Part shown: positions 48,697-61,446 of the stretch, one piece after another
Position numbering within the stretch: the first letter of the stretch is position 1
Layout of the letters: each line of letters begins with the position of its first letter
Origin: Phytoseiulus persimilis
Lineage: Eukaryota > Arthropoda > Arachnida > Mesostigmata > Phytoseiidae
Length of the DNA: 64,000 nt
Assembly: GCA_037576195.1 (NCBI GenBank)
Contig: CM075103.1
Location: forward strand, 32,758,723 to 32,822,722
Reading direction: 5' to 3'
Position numbers and translations under genes: made by a program
Notes under the pieces: model-generated
Seen by the model: the letters and a program-made list of their open reading frames with translations, nothing else
Database searches by the model: none
What the model was told of the DNA's origin: nothing

Positions 48697-51600
48697 CGGC
48701 GGTGACAACGACGACGACACCCCCAAGAAGGCGGCTCAGCTTCGTCGAACCCTCCCGGATTGTCGAGCCTGGAACGGAGTTGTGAGGTTAACGAATACGG
48801 TGAAAGGCCTTCTTGGATATTTCGATATTGGATTGCCGATTTCATAAGTCCGATTCCCTTATGAACGACAGGAGAGACCGGCCCGGAGCGGCTTGATTCT
48901 CATCCGCCGTTTGTATTCCTCGACCGAGCCCCACAGAAAGAGAGTTTTTCGGACGTAGTTCCGGAAACGCATCTGAGGGAGCCGGAGCTCAAAGAATACT
49001 CCCTCCTACATCCAAAGGTAACTCTCGGAACGAGCGAGCAGTGGATGCTGTCCTGTGTATGGTGTTGTTCGTGTCGGGAAGAAACTTTGGATGGTTTCCG
49101 AGTTCTCGACTCCTGAGTAAGCTGAGCAGGAGCGGCGCTTCCGAACAGATAGACCGTGCAAGCCATCGATTCCTTTCAATTCTCCGTCTTACGATATCCA
49201 TACATGTCGTGCAATCACGTGAGAGCATTGTTCTCCTGGACATTTCTGCTCCTCGTTGAACTATCAGCCACTTGGTCGAAGATACGGACGAGGAACGCGG
49301 AATCACGCGAGAACTTCGAATGACTTGGAAGCAATCGATCGATCACTCCTTGACGATATGGAGTTATTCTGATCGATAATCCCTCAAGTTTAATAATCTT
49401 GCGACCAAATTTCGATTCCAACAGTCTGGGGGACAGATCGCAGGGCCCATACCAGAAATAGACGTCGTTTTGCGAGAGTTCCGGAGTTCAAAGCGCTGAG
49501 ACTGCAAAACCCGATACAATGAGAGCTCAGAGGTTCGACTTCGCTCGACCGGTCGTTAACGACGCGAAATCCTGCTCCACTTGATCAAATGATTCCCGAC
49601 CTCTGCGATCGGAATTCGGAGCGTGGACTCTGGTTCGGGTCGATCTAGCTTGCCGCCTCACGAGCGCGACCTCCCCTCGAACCGCGAGTGCTATCACTCT
49701 GGATGTGAGAAAACTCGCGACCGGAGACCCCACACGTGCTGCGGTTCCGAGGGAGCTCGCAAGAGAGGAGAAAGATTCCCGAATCCCAAGCTCGAATCAG
49801 AGTTCGGGGCTCCAGCTGCGATCGAAACGATCAGAGTGTATGGTTGAGAGGATGGCCCTCAACCTCCGGAAGTCCGCGATTCGATCTGATGGTGATTCGG
49901 TTCCTTTTGTTCCGAGGTAATGGAAAGGAGCTGACAAATGTTTTCGCTCCTCGGTCTCATTCATTATTTATAACAGTTGTTTGATATGGACAGGGAGTGT
50001 CTCGGTACAGAAGCGTGACATGTACGACAACCAGAACAAGGCGCGATGTTGTTCGGAGCCATGGCCTGCCATTTCGTTATCGTGAGGATTACCCCCAAAG
50101 CACGGAGAGACCAAACCAGGGAGCGTTATCGAAGAGCAACGACGAGCATGTGAATATGAGGATTCATTTATCTCCGAGCATACGAAGGACGTTCGGAGCA
50201 GATTAAAGGAGAACGGAGGGAACGCGTCCACGAACGCCATTTCGATGGAGGGCTCCATGTTTCAGGATAAATGAATCGAATAACGAGAGAGTTTTTTCCC
50301 TCTCCCAAATTCACGCCGTGTTTAGCGCCTCCACCACAAACACTCTCGGGGAGATTCATCAAAACAAGGTTGAGGAAGGGTTCCGAATAGCTTCTTCTAA
50401 GAAGACAGAGAACTCTAGCTGGACGCGTGGAAGTTCCCTTACAGGTTTCCACAAGAGCTGAGACGTTCCGCGACGCGACACGCGGGAGGCCAACCAATCA
50501 ATGTTTCCGATTGTGGCGCATCCGTGCGCCGAGAAGCCATTCCAGCCAAGTTCAAACTGATGGCGTTGCAGGCTCGAGGTGTTCGAAATCAGAATGTTCA
50601 GATGACTGGAGAGCGGCTTGAGTTGTTCAAATATTGTGCCATGGATAGTCCGTCCCCAGGACCGGCGGAGCCGACTGCACTAAGATCAGCAGAGCAGGAA
50701 CTCGGAACCCGTGAGATGACCCATGTCATGGCTTACTCATCATTTGAGGCTCTTGGAACAACTGAATAACGAGTGAGAGTTACATTACGTGATCGCAATA
50801 CTCCGTTTCACTGTGCCGAGGACAAACAGCTGACAGGATCGTTCCATAAACACATGCAGGAAATATTCTCTTTGAGCATTTCAAGCGCGATCCTGGATTC
50901 AGAGCATAGAACGATTCTCTGGAGAGCTCGGTCTCATGAATACGGAGCGATCAACTCAGAGACCGCTCGTGGAGCGAGTCACCAACAGAGGCGCGCTGAT
51001 TCATTCTAAACATTGCTCCGCCGTTCCTTCCTTCACATAGATCTGTGTGGACGGGTCGACGGAATTCCCTTCTGATTAGCCTCGACGCTCGTCGAGCCTA
51101 ATGCTCGACAAACGTACTCGAAGGGGTTGTCCTGATGAACTCAGAACTAATCGGCCCCGGCTGTTCTCGAAGCGAAGACCGAAGAAAGTTCTTGTCTCTT
51201 CAGTTTCGGATGACAGTCAGCAAAAAACTCTCTCGCATCGGGCCTCGAAGCGGTCATCGTGGACTATCGGACACCATTGATGAGACAGAGGGATCGCTCA
51301 AGGTACAGGAGTCTAAAAGCGCACAGGGAGCATCTGACGTGGACTCTGAGAGTTTATCGACGTGACTCCATACACGTAATTGACTGCTTCGAGAAACGGC
51401 AGCCCAGGTCAAGACAGGTCTCGTACGGCATCAACATAATCATCGGCGGGCCCGTTTTTGGCCGAAACTCCCGGGAACCAAGCCCTGCTGACACTTTTGG
51501 CTTCATCGACAAGGAACCGAACGAGATCGCCCCCCAGAATCGGCCACTGCCGCATGACGTCCATCTTACTCCTGATCGAACTTCACGTCAAAACTCGTTC

Positions 51601-51838
51601 GTTATAATCTATGAGCTCTGTAACATTCAGAATGCAGGGACTCACAATGGTTAGCTCAAGGATGTTTGCGGAGCGGACTGACTCCTATCCACTCATTATA
51701 TTCATGATTTTGGGGAAGCAGAGCTCACGTTGCTTCAAACGTGTGATCTATGATAAGATGAACGATTGACGTGCACTCTAACAACAATATCTAGCACGCG
51801 CGACGTCGAATCTTCGACCGTGTTCGCAACGACAGCAC
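48697..51838. other. Upstream region of choline transporter copy B
   Basis: No recognisable coding exon was found. The open frames are short and show no domain. If the conserved block beyond 51.8 kb carries a 5' untranslated exon, this is its first intron. Confidence 0.4.
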
Positions 51839-52420
51839 AGTTCACAACTATCGCCCCATCGGAGACTGGTTCGTTTCGAGGGGGAATTTCGGTGTCGAAC
51901 CGAATTCTTACTCTGGCCCGGACTCATGTATGGCTTGACCGGAAACAAATCCTGAAGCGACCCGTGCTCGATACCGCAAGGTTTCCTGTGTGATTCCCGC
52001 TCTCGGATCGGAGGGTTTCGGATCTTTCAGGAACAAGCTCCACAAGTCCGGGCCGCGAACTGAGTTCGTCTGACGACGAGGAAAGGAGCAGGAGAATGCA
52101 ACCGACCTCAATCAATAGCGGCACGGCTGGGAGAGGGCCGAGCATCGGGCATGCGCACAGCCAGCTCCTACATCTTGCGAAGGCATCGTATATCTTCCTC
52201 TGACGTCACTCGGAAACGGGGGAGAGTCAGCGGGCCGTCTGTGTGCACATACCCAGGACCCTGATTCAGAGTAGGCAGAGGGAAAACCTGCCCACTATTT
52301 GCACTGAGTCGATAACGGACATCTGAGACCGCATCTCTCAGGATCGATTTTCCCTTCCATGGTCGAGTGCGTCATCCGAATGAGCGTCAAACGAAACCCG
52401 GCTCCAGAAACCTTTCTGTG
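51839..52420 (-). promoter_or_regulatory. Candidate upstream control region or 5' exon of transporter copy B
   Basis: Collinear with 34866-35375. It holds the 32-bp perfect match at 51908-51939, GGCCCGGACT at 51915-51924 with its reverse complement at 52045-52054, GGGCATGCGC at 52147-52156, and a full palindromic CRE, TGACGTCA, at 52201-52208, where copy A has only the half-site. Downstream of the CRE on the minus strand is a weak AT-rich ATATA near 52.19 kb and an initiator-like TCAGT near 52.06 kb. Start-site placement is inference; conservation between the copies is seen directly. Confidence 0.55.
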
Positions 52421-55400
52421 AGGTGGAGCGAACTTGGATCACCCCCCGATCCCATCAAGCGTTGGGCTTCAGGAATCTGCGTCCAGGAAACGGTCTCCCT
52501 GAGATGAGGGGTTTATCGCGGCCAGTGGGAATGGAAGCAATTCATAACTGGGGGAAGATGGCCTGTTCTGGGAAACACCGTGGAGTACCTCCAATATTAA
52601 GTCCTCAACGTTGGTGCTGACGAACCTCGGCGCCTAGTTGCTCGCCCATGTTCGTAGCTTGCCAGGAACGCCTCGCAACCACGATTAGAAGAGGAGAAAG
52701 TTTGAACGCGCCGACTCCGAGTGCAGTTGGGCGCGATTAAGGCTGTTGTCAACACTCCAGAATGAATCCCACGTGATTTCCCTATTGTTGAGGGTGGATT
52801 CATCTTTGCATTTCCCTGATTCCGGAACTAAATCGCAAAGAATGGAGCTGAAAGTCAGCGAGTCGCATCCGCGTCGATTCGGCTTGGAAGTCACGCTCGG
52901 TGTGGCTCGGATTTCGTTGAGGGTACGCCCTGAGGAACAGAACCGTCAGGTCGGAAGAATGCCGGCGGATCGTTTGCTCGAAGCTCATGTGCTCACAGGC
53001 AACCGTCAGATGATATAATCTTTCGGAACGCATGCGATCCCGATCAAGTTCCTGTCTGCTGGTACACGATGCTCTCCTACCTGACAGCTAGGAATGCTCA
53101 CGCGAGCATCGATATGCGTTCAAGGAGGAATTTCGAGAGACGGCGAACTCTTTCGCCTTTCGGAGTAGCACTCGCTATCTTCGTGTAGGACTTGAGTCCT
53201 GCTCCCAGACGCCAGTCGTGTTGAGTTCACATATTTGGAGCAAACTTTCTCCATCATTTTATTGATTCGACGACAGTGCGGTGCGTGAGCAGTGATCGGA
53301 TGACAAACGCTTCAGAGCACAACACGACCAACCTCAAGCAATTTGAAGCTGCGAGCGATCATTCCAAAATCGAGGTAAGAGCATGCTCGTAGACCAAACG
53401 CGAGAATCAAGTTCCCGCTTTCATTCGATCGATACTCGGAAAACTCGTCTCGAGTCAGAGCTCCTCGCTTGACCCTGCGCTCACAGGAACGGTTTGACAG
53501 AAGAAAAAACTGCTCCCATTCGATGACGACTGAAATCGGCTGGCATTTCTTCCTTCTGCGCTCTGCTTCTCGAAGAACAAGGGAGACAACTGAGAAAATC
53601 ATCGGCATTGCCGAAGAGATTCTTGAGATGGTTCGAGGAGCTTTCGCTGGGAGCTTTCGCCGGGGAACGATGCCGACGATCAAGGAGCAAGCTCTTCGAT
53701 CAGCAACAAGTGTTACCACGACATTGTAGGCACCAGCTCTCATCAAAAACTTGAACTCCTCTGGCTGAGCGGATCTTGATGGAAAATGTGAGCCCGTTGC
53801 GAGAACCGGAACGACCGCGGGTAGAAGAATCCGTGCCGGTCTGCGTGGGTTGTGAGCGAGATTCCGGAATGCGGCTTTCGCAGGATGGATCCGAGAAATG
53901 TTCTGATCGCGTTCGTCGACGCTCACCAGCGATTGAGCTGTTCGTGAGGGCTTTGTTTACATCAAACTGACGTTTTCAAATCGAATGCTTCCGCACTAGT
54001 CTCCGACGGAATGCTGCTAGAATTCAATCCTAGCTGTTAGAAATCACGCACAGCAACGGGGATCTCGATGAGTTGCCTAATACGTGTTCCTCATCGAAGT
54101 AGCGATAGACTCGACCAGACATGGAACGGGACGGACCCTCGGAGCTAATAAATGCCAAGCGTTAACAATAGGTGCAATTCCTCCGCTGGAGCTTTCTCTG
54201 TGGGCGACCGCTCAGAGAACGGAAACGTTTGTCCCCTCGGAGGACATTGTTAAGACGCTGGAAGCCCGCAGAAGACAAAGCTTCAACGGTTGCCTCAAAT
54301 GAGGCAAACATGTAATTCTGCTTTTGCTCCTCCAGTGTTCCCGCTAGCCTGCGATCCCTCTCGTAGACTTCGATTGCGAATTGGAGTTATATCGAATGTC
54401 GAGTTGGCGTCAGGTCTCCCTTGATTCTTAACGTTGCAGCTCGGGGGGAACGACTCGTCACAACACCAACTTTTCGAAACAAGCTTTTTGCGGTGCTCGA
54501 CGGAACCAGGTTGAGAGTCACCAGGTTCCGACAACTTCGAGATTCGACTGCTGCGGCGAATTGATTCGCCCTCCGAACCTCTCCAAAAAAAACATCTCAC
54601 AGATTTACGAGGGTTCGATTCATGCGATCCGGTTATCTATGCAATCAGAGTGCCCTGATCGAGGACGGCAGGCCGGCCGTAGGCGCTTATTTATCAGAAT
54701 CAACGTAGAAGTCGAATCGGACATAATTATAAATGTGCCATTCCCTAACCCCCCCCCCTCCCTTCCCGATTATTCGAGCTCCCCGACGTAACTCGAGAGA
54801 GCGGCTCCTATCTGGTTCGGAAAAGAACTTGATTGCCGTTGAGCGAGCTTGCTCGCAGTTTCTACGCGCGCTGAGCGGATCTCGATGGACTCTACTCCTC
54901 TAGAAAATGAAGGGCGCTCTGAAAAGAACGCGTGCTATCTACCCGACAGATTGATGTCACTGAAACTTACGTTCCTCAAAAACTCGAGGACGATTGGCGG
55001 GCTCATCTCAGCGGAGTCCCTTGCCAGTTCAATTCAAGCTCAAACAAGCTCGATAAGATGTGGAGCGAGAAAGATGCGTCCTGAATTCGCGAGTGGGAAG
55101 GACAACCAACATTTCTCAATCAGGTGTTTCCATCGTCTATCGGCCACACCGTTGTGTCCATTTCCTTCTGGAAGGTCACATGTCCTCCAGACTCCGAAAC
55201 TCCCCCCAACCCGTCCTTGGACTTTACTCCAGGGGTTGAGGCTCATGCCGCCATGAAACCCTCTCTGTACCACAATTTCCTCCTCTTTGCTCGGGATTCG
55301 GGCTCACGCTCGGATCCGAATCTGATCATTGTGTGCCCCTGCCTCAGAGAATCTTCACCGCTGACGGCTCACTGAACGGGCTGCGAGTGTCTGAGATAAT

Positions 55401-56897
55401 ATTCTTCGAAAAATTGGATCACAGTTTTAAAGATAATTCCTTTGCCACATTGACAGAACTTCGAATTCGATTGGCGGTCAGGCCAAGCTCTCTGGAAGGC
55501 AAGAGTTTCGAAAACTCGACCGCCGCTCCCGCAGAGCTCGATCAATCGGCGAAGCTTCATTGCACTGCGGGATCTCTTTTCACGTCCGAAGCGTCTGTTC
55601 AGATAAGAGGATTGTGGCAGCGTGCTCGCCAGGGAACGCTATGGAGTAGCGATGAAGTGAGCTCTACAAGTTGCTGTACGTCAAAATATACCAGGGGGTT
55701 TTGAATTTGGCTTGTGACCCGATCATCGTGCAGCAACGAGTCTCGCCGTTCGACGTTCGTGTACCATGTAGTATCGTTCTCATGCCGTCGGTTTTCTCCT
55801 TCTCATCGAACGGGAATCATGAGTTCGGATCCGGACTCCGATCTCGCTCCCCCTATCGACCCATACATACTACGGGAAACAGCCCCGGCTACAACTCCGC
55901 GAAACTCACCAGACACGATGAATCGCCCGCGAACTACCGACTAATGGGACGTATTCGAACACATTTTCGACTGGAACAGGATCCACAAGGATGGACAGGA
56001 CTCCATGTTGAGTGGAGAAAGTAGAGGGCGCTGGGGAAGCTTCGTTCCGACAGCAGACAGCTTCGCTCCCAATCGTTGGAGGGTATAACCGGAGGGCGCG
56101 AGTGTACGAATCTAGGACGGAAACTTTTAATAGTTTTCACAATGTAGCCGTTGCTGCGAGCTGATGACTCCAATGAAAGTGAAACTCCCTTACAATTTCA
56201 CTGCCAACCGTAGCCGCCGATTCCCATGGCTGGAGCTGGAAGCCTCGCGCGGCGCTGCGCTCCGGTGAAGGACTCGGAGTGAGATCACCGAAGAAATCCA
56301 CAGAAGCCACCGCGCATCCATGACTCGCGATCAGCAGGCCTGAAAACCGGAGGAAGGCACAGACACAGGGCGCTCGGCTGGGCGTTTAAGATATCTGTGC
56401 GTCCGCGCCAAGATCAGAGCCTCCGAGCCAGCGCCATATCACTTTATTCGAAGAGGGATTCTTGAGAGCCGGACTCGGGTTGATTTTTCGAGTCAAAACT
56501 CTAAATGAAATATCCCCACCATCGATGAGATGGTGATTTCATTGATTTTGAACTCTTTAGTGGTCTTCTTGAGAACGGCGCCCGTTCAATCCGGCCCGTT
56601 TCTTGGGGGTGTCGTAATGGGCGAATAAATCGTCCGTATGCAGAGAACGTTGGGTGGTCCCAGTGTCGACAGATCTTAATCGCGACTCCAACGCATTGCA
56701 ACGGGAGAAAACTCTTGACGGCCTGTCGCTTAAGGCCTTGTGGCAAGCTGGATTACCACCAGTAGATTGTTTCTGGTCAACACGACATTCCAGAGTCCAC
56801 CACCGCAAGCTGGACGACGTCATTCCCTTTAATCCTCACTTTCTCCCATCAATCGTGGTGAGGATGATGATGATGATGGTTTCTAGAGCCAGTCAGG
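52421..56897. other. Intergenic, no recognisable gene
   Basis: A minus-strand open frame of 204 codons at 53312-53926 has no family resemblance. There is a C-rich run at 54749-54767 (G-rich on the minus strand). Upstream elements of the galactosyltransferase gene presumably lie towards the right end. Confidence 0.45.
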
Positions 56898-57842
56898 ATG
56901 AGAGCGTGCAGGAGATTCGTCAGAAAAGAGCTCATCATCGCAACCGCTTGTACCTTGTTTCTGTTCGGGGTCGTGTTCGCTGTGAGTGGTCAGTCCAGCA
57001 AGAAGCACCATTGGAATTTCACAAGCAACGCCATCATCGAGTCCCTCGTTTCGGACTATTCCACAGCCAACAAAAGCATTCTCGTTTGTGTGACGTCCGC
57101 AACGGACTCTAGAGCGAGACGAGATGCCATCCGTGAGACGTGGGGTTCTCATCCTTCGCTCAAAGTGACGTTTTTCCTCGGCCTCGATCTTACGCGAGAG
57201 GCTGATGTCATAGCGGAGGCTCAGAAATATGGCGACATCGTGCAGTATGATTTCCCCGACTCTCATCGGAGCCTCACTTTGAAAACGGCATCGATCGTTC
57301 ATTGGGCTCATCGGAATCCATGGAAACACCGAACCCATGTCTTCAAAATCGATGATGATGTCTTCCTGAACACAAGGTTATGGCAGTCGCAGCTCAAGTT
57401 TTTCGAGGAAATCGCGATCTACGGCAGTCTCCTCGAGGACGGTGAACCTGTCAGGGACTCTGGAAGCAAGTGGTACTTGAGCTACGACGAATACTACCCC
57501 TCAAAATTCCCCACATATTTGAGCGGCGCTTTCTACGTCTTCCACGAGAGGGCCATCCAACCTATTTTCGAGAGCATGTGCGGCCCCAATTACATCCCAG
57601 TTGAAGATGTCTACTTCACAGGGCTTGTGGCTGACAGGGCGCGCGTCAAACGAATCGACTTCCCGCAGACTGCTGTGCTACTAGACGTTCCCGGATACAA
57701 CGAAGACCCTCTGACAGCTTGGTTCTACGGCGAGCCAAACTTGGAGTTCTCTAGTGTTCTCGCGGTTCATTACGTCACGCCAGCTCTCCAAAAAATCTAC
57801 TGGAATCACCTCCGCTCAGACTCGGATCCGGGTGCATCATAA
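56898..57842 (+). CDS. beta-1,3-galactosyltransferase-like GT31 enzyme
   Basis: Intronless, 314 aa. The layout is that of a type II Golgi glycosyltransferase: a short basic cytoplasmic stretch (MRACRRFVRKE), one membrane anchor at about residues 11-30, a short stem and then the GT31 domain. GT31 signatures are RRDAIRETWG (74-83), FKIDDDVFLN (149-158, with the metal-binding DDD at 152-154), YLSGAFYVF (207-215) and PVEDVYFTG (234-242). Possible N-glycosylation sites are NFT at 40 and NKS at 58. It should transfer Gal (or GalNAc/GlcNAc, since the family is mixed) in beta-1,3 linkage to a glycan or glycolipid. Which member it is cannot be decided from sequence alone. An in-frame stop at 56874-56876 precedes the chosen Met. 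It is convergent with the gene at 59.5 kb. Confidence 0.9.
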   Translation: MRACRRFVRKELIIATACTLFLFGVVFAVSGQSSKKHHWNFTSNAIIESLVSDYSTANKSILVCVTSATDSRARRDAIRETWGSHPSLKVTFFLGLDLTREADVIAEAQKYGDIVQYDFPDSHRSLTLKTASIVHWAHRNPWKHRTHVFKIDDDVFLNTRLWQSQLKFFEEIAIYGSLLEDGEPVRDSGSKWYLSYDEYYPSKFPTYLSGAFYVFHERAIQPIFESMCGPNYIPVEDVYFTGLVADRARVKRIDFPQTAVLLDVPGYNEDPLTAWFYGEPNLEFSSVLAVHYVTPALQKIYWNHLRSDSDPGAS

Positions 57843-59356
57843 CGTCGGTCAGGAGCCAGAGCGGATTCGGAATTATCAATAATTGAAGACAAACCATCTC
57901 AAGATTGTTGGTTCTTGACCTCCAACGGGGGTATTGGGGGAAATCCTCGATGGAGGAATACATTTTCTCTTTCACTCCAAAAACGGTGGCTCCCGTGACG
58001 AACCAAACATACCGTGAACCGGCCCTCGAGGCTGTCTCCAATCGAATCAAGAGCGGACCACAGACCACGACGGATCGAGACGACCATGCATTCGGCAGCT
58101 GAGTTGAACGAAACTTTTGATGAAATTCAGGGAAAAACTCTTCTGGACCAGAAGGGTGATTCTCAAACTGCCCCCCCCCCCTTGGTTTCGTGGCGCTCTC
58201 CAGGCTGTCCGAGACGTTGCCAGCGGACACGAAACGCGAAACAACTTCTGGGGATTCCACGTGGCCACACTGTTGACAAATTTTCGATGCTCTACCAAGA
58301 ATTCTTCGCAGTCGTTCGCGGAAGCTTTCCAGAGGCGGTGATAATGCACTCCTGCAGCGGCGCTCTCGGCTGTTTCCATTGATTGCTGTCCACGTCAGGC
58401 AGCGGCCTGTTCGCAGGTCACGTCATGTTCGAGCTTCAATGCTGGAAGCACTCCATTTTCTAGGTTCGTTCTTTTTTCATCCTGACTGTCATTCCAACGA
58501 TTCTGGTTGTGGGCCTTTGCTGGGAGCTGAGGTCATTGGCCTGCAAAGGAGCGACGATCCGCTCCTGAAACAAACAGGATGCTCCGAAGGTGAACTGAGT
58601 TCCACAAGGAATTCCATTGAGTCTCGTGGGTGATAATTCCACCCCTCTCCGCTGGTTCAAGTTGTCTCAGGATGGAATGCGGTCGAATACCTCGAACGCC
58701 TTACGAATCACTCCTCAAGCACTATGACTCAGTCGTGCCAGACCCAAAGTAACTGCGTCTTTTTATACAAAATGTCAAATAATGGCGGAAATGAGCGGGC
58801 AGTATCGTCAGTACAGCGTTGAATACATTCGGAAACACCCTTCGTGCTTTCCCGTGAGTTCCAACTACCATAAAGTCTGGCATATGAGGGACCACTTTTG
58901 GACTGCGAACGTCACTGGAACTTCTGCTTGTTTGCACGCATGTGAATCCCAATAGTTCCGTCTATTACGCAAACCCAGATCTTGGAAATTGTGACCTTGA
59001 ATTGTGATCTTGAAAAATTGACTGTGTTTTCTGGGTATAATTATGATTGAAAAAGTAGTCCCATACGCCAGACTTTAGGGTACGAATTTTCCGAGGACAT
59101 TCATCACGAAAAGTTCCACGAGCAACGAGAATACTCGCTAGGAATTCAATGCTCGAAAAAGTTCGAGAACTTCTGCTTTGAATGCGATGAGATCTTGCGA
59201 GTTTCGATTGAGACTGGATGCGAAGCTGAAGCGCATCTCTTGTGTCGGTGGTGGAACTTTCTTGGATCAGATTGATGGAACTGCAGAAGATCGTGAGATC
59301 ATTTTCAATGTCTAGAGAAGGGTGAGAAATTCGGTTTACAGGGAGGAAAACTTTTC
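57843..59356. other. Intergenic between two convergent genes
   Basis: It should contain the 3' untranslated regions of both neighbours. A C11 run lies at 58171-58181. No further coding region is recognised. Confidence 0.5.
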
Positions 59357-59386
59357 TTTATTCATGAACATCGTGCACCATTTATT
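59357..59386 (-). terminator. Two AATAAA polyadenylation signals for TRMT10C
   Basis: On the minus strand AATAAA occurs at 59386-59381 and again at 59362-59357, about 103-132 nt beyond the stop codon. The spacing is typical for a short 3' UTR with cleavage shortly after. The second copy is followed by purine-rich then T-rich sequence. Confidence 0.65.
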
Positions 59387-59488
59387 CCAATATCAGAATA
59401 TCTGTTTTCTCCTTTTACACATGGGGGAACGGTAGCTGAGAACAAATTGCTCCTCATCCTCCTCCTCAGAATATGCTGCGAACGCTTC

Positions 59489-60854
59489 CTATACCATGTC
59501 AGCCATGCTTTCTTTCCGAATTTTACTACTTCTCAAACTGCGCTTCACTGCCATTGAGTGTCCCAAATCAGCGACAAATCTCCTGGGAAGCTTCTCAAAT
59601 GCCATTCGCCAATCATTGTGTTCTTTCATGGCTAACAGGATATCCAAGACGCAATTCAAAGTCAATGTCTTCTGAGCACCCACTGACAGTACTACGTGCT
59701 CCCTTATGGGGAATCTAGCACACGCAATCCCTTCTTCCTTTGCTTTGGCCAAAGACAAGGGTTTCTCGCCACCCAGATCGACTACACCACCGATAATGAA
59801 AATTGACGAATGATCCCACTCTCTCAGAGCTTGTGGAGCGTCAGGACTGAGATATATCAGATCTTTTTTAGGAAACAAATCCAAATAACTTTTGTCGGTG
59901 GCCTCGAGCAAGTACTGAGCGAGGTGCTCCGTTTGAAAATAACTTCGTAACTGCCTGTCCATGAAACCATCTTTCGCGACATTGCAAAACGTAAGGTCGA
60001 AAGGGGACGGGTGGGATTTGTTGAGGCTGTACGCTAACGTGATTTGCTCCGCTAAGTTTCGCTCTTCCCTCTTAGTCATGTACTCACTGTAACCGAAATC
60101 GACGACAACTTTTTGGCCGAACAGAGCTGCCTGCATCAAACGTTTCCCCTGTAGCTGGCGGAACTGCGACTGTTTCCGAATGAAAGGGAACAGTCCGTCA
60201 GGAATTTCTTTAGTTTCTCTCTTCACACTCTCTCTCTCTTGCCTCGCGAGAGCCTTCCTGCTCTCTTCATGTTTGATGGTCATCTCCCTTTTGAACATGT
60301 ACCTGGAATGGGAAATGTTCCGAGATGATCGAGAATGCACCTCACTCAGTGAGAAAATGAGTGTCAACGTACTTGTCGGGACCAACTCCCCCCTGCTTCA
60401 AGAATCTGAAGCCCGGCACCATTTCGAAGGAATGGGGAACGCAACACAGACCGATAGACGAGAGAAGACTTAGAATATTGTCTCTTTTATTGTGAGATTC
60501 TCTGCATGCTTCTACTCACTCGTAATATCTCCTGCGTTGATATATCGAGTGGTCTAGCAAGTCTTCCATGTCTCGATGCCGGATCTCGCTCGGTGCGCGA
60601 CCAGTATCCTCATGGAGTGAGGCGATCTCGAGAAGAATCAAATGGCATTTTTTTCGGGCCTCTTCGTCCACAAGCAGTTTACTGAAGTTCTCAACGGTGT
60701 ACTGCCGCGGTCGGTCTGATTCGTGCTCCACGGGAGCTCCAAATGGAACGGCAGCATCCCGACTGGCATATCGATGAGCCGAAACGTATTTAGCGAGGTC
60801 CGAGACCACTCTCCGATGTATTCCTAGGAAAGCCGCGGACCGGGTCAGCATCAT
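59489..60854 (-). CDS. TRMT10C: TRMT10C/MRPP1, mitochondrial RNase P methyltransferase subunit
   Basis: The family makes m1A/m1G at position 9 of mitochondrial tRNAs and, with an SDR5C1-type partner and the PRORP nuclease, processes tRNA 5' ends. Exon 1 is 60854-60520 (donor GTGAGT) and exon 2 is 60302-59489, separated by a 217-nt intron, giving 382 aa. The N-terminus (MMLTRSAAFLGIHRRV) is Arg-rich and free of acidic residues, as for a mitochondrial presequence. The joint RRRYYE/YMFKREM reads through smoothly. The TRM10 domain spans roughly residues 165-355, with VVDFGYSEYM, FCN, IFIIGGVVDLGG (about 279-290), SLAKAKEEGI, TLNCVLDILL and NDWRMAFEKLPRR. The DxxYxxYM and FCN features fit the mitochondrial TRMT10C branch better than the cytosolic TRMT10A/B enzymes. 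It lies 592 nt downstream of the gamma-tubulin complex gene on the same strand. Confidence 0.9.
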
Positions 60855-61446
60855 CGGTTAGATTCTCACGGTGCGGCTTCAGATGCCTTCTGCCGGAGCT
60901 CTCGCGACCGCTTGCTCGGGAGACTGCTGGCCTCGACAGCAAGTGATGAACACAACGCGCCCCCGCTCGGGGAAGTGAATTCTCCCAAAGCAACTGAGTT
61001 CGCGCACCGTCGTTCCACGGGTGCTGACTGCTTAACGTTAACAATTACGGTTCGAACCACGATGCTGCGCGTTCCATACACTGTTGTTGCGGGTGTGTGG
61101 GCTTTACCGAGATGTGTCCCGTGTCGCTGAGCGATCCGCTGTGGAGCAACTCCGTGTTCGCCCGCAACATGTTCATTGCCCAGAAGCGAGCCTCATTGTG
61201 GGCATTCGTGTTCCACGTGAAATGCACGTGGTCAGCGAGGGATTCAGATTGATTGCAATAACGGAATCAAGCACGGATGCTCCCGACCATTTAGAACCCC
61301 GATGAAATAACTTCTTTGTACAGCTCTCGATGTCGATCATAAACTACTCCGGTATCGATTCTTAGCTACATTTATCAGCGTTCAGATGGGAATAATGCTC
61401 ACATGGATCACGGAATGCGAATAAATTAAACCGAGGGCCGATCATT
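60855..61446. other. Spacer between two minus-strand genes
   Basis: It should hold the GCP4 3' UTR and the TRMT10C promoter and 5' UTR. A minus-strand frame of about 72 codons ending at 61045 looks protein-like but has no ATG start at its head and no recognised relative. Confidence 0.5.

Noticed and set aside
61045..61263. Minus-strand frame of about 72 codons between TRMT10C and GCP4
   Set aside because: It has no ATG at its head and no recognised relative, and both neighbouring genes are complete without it.
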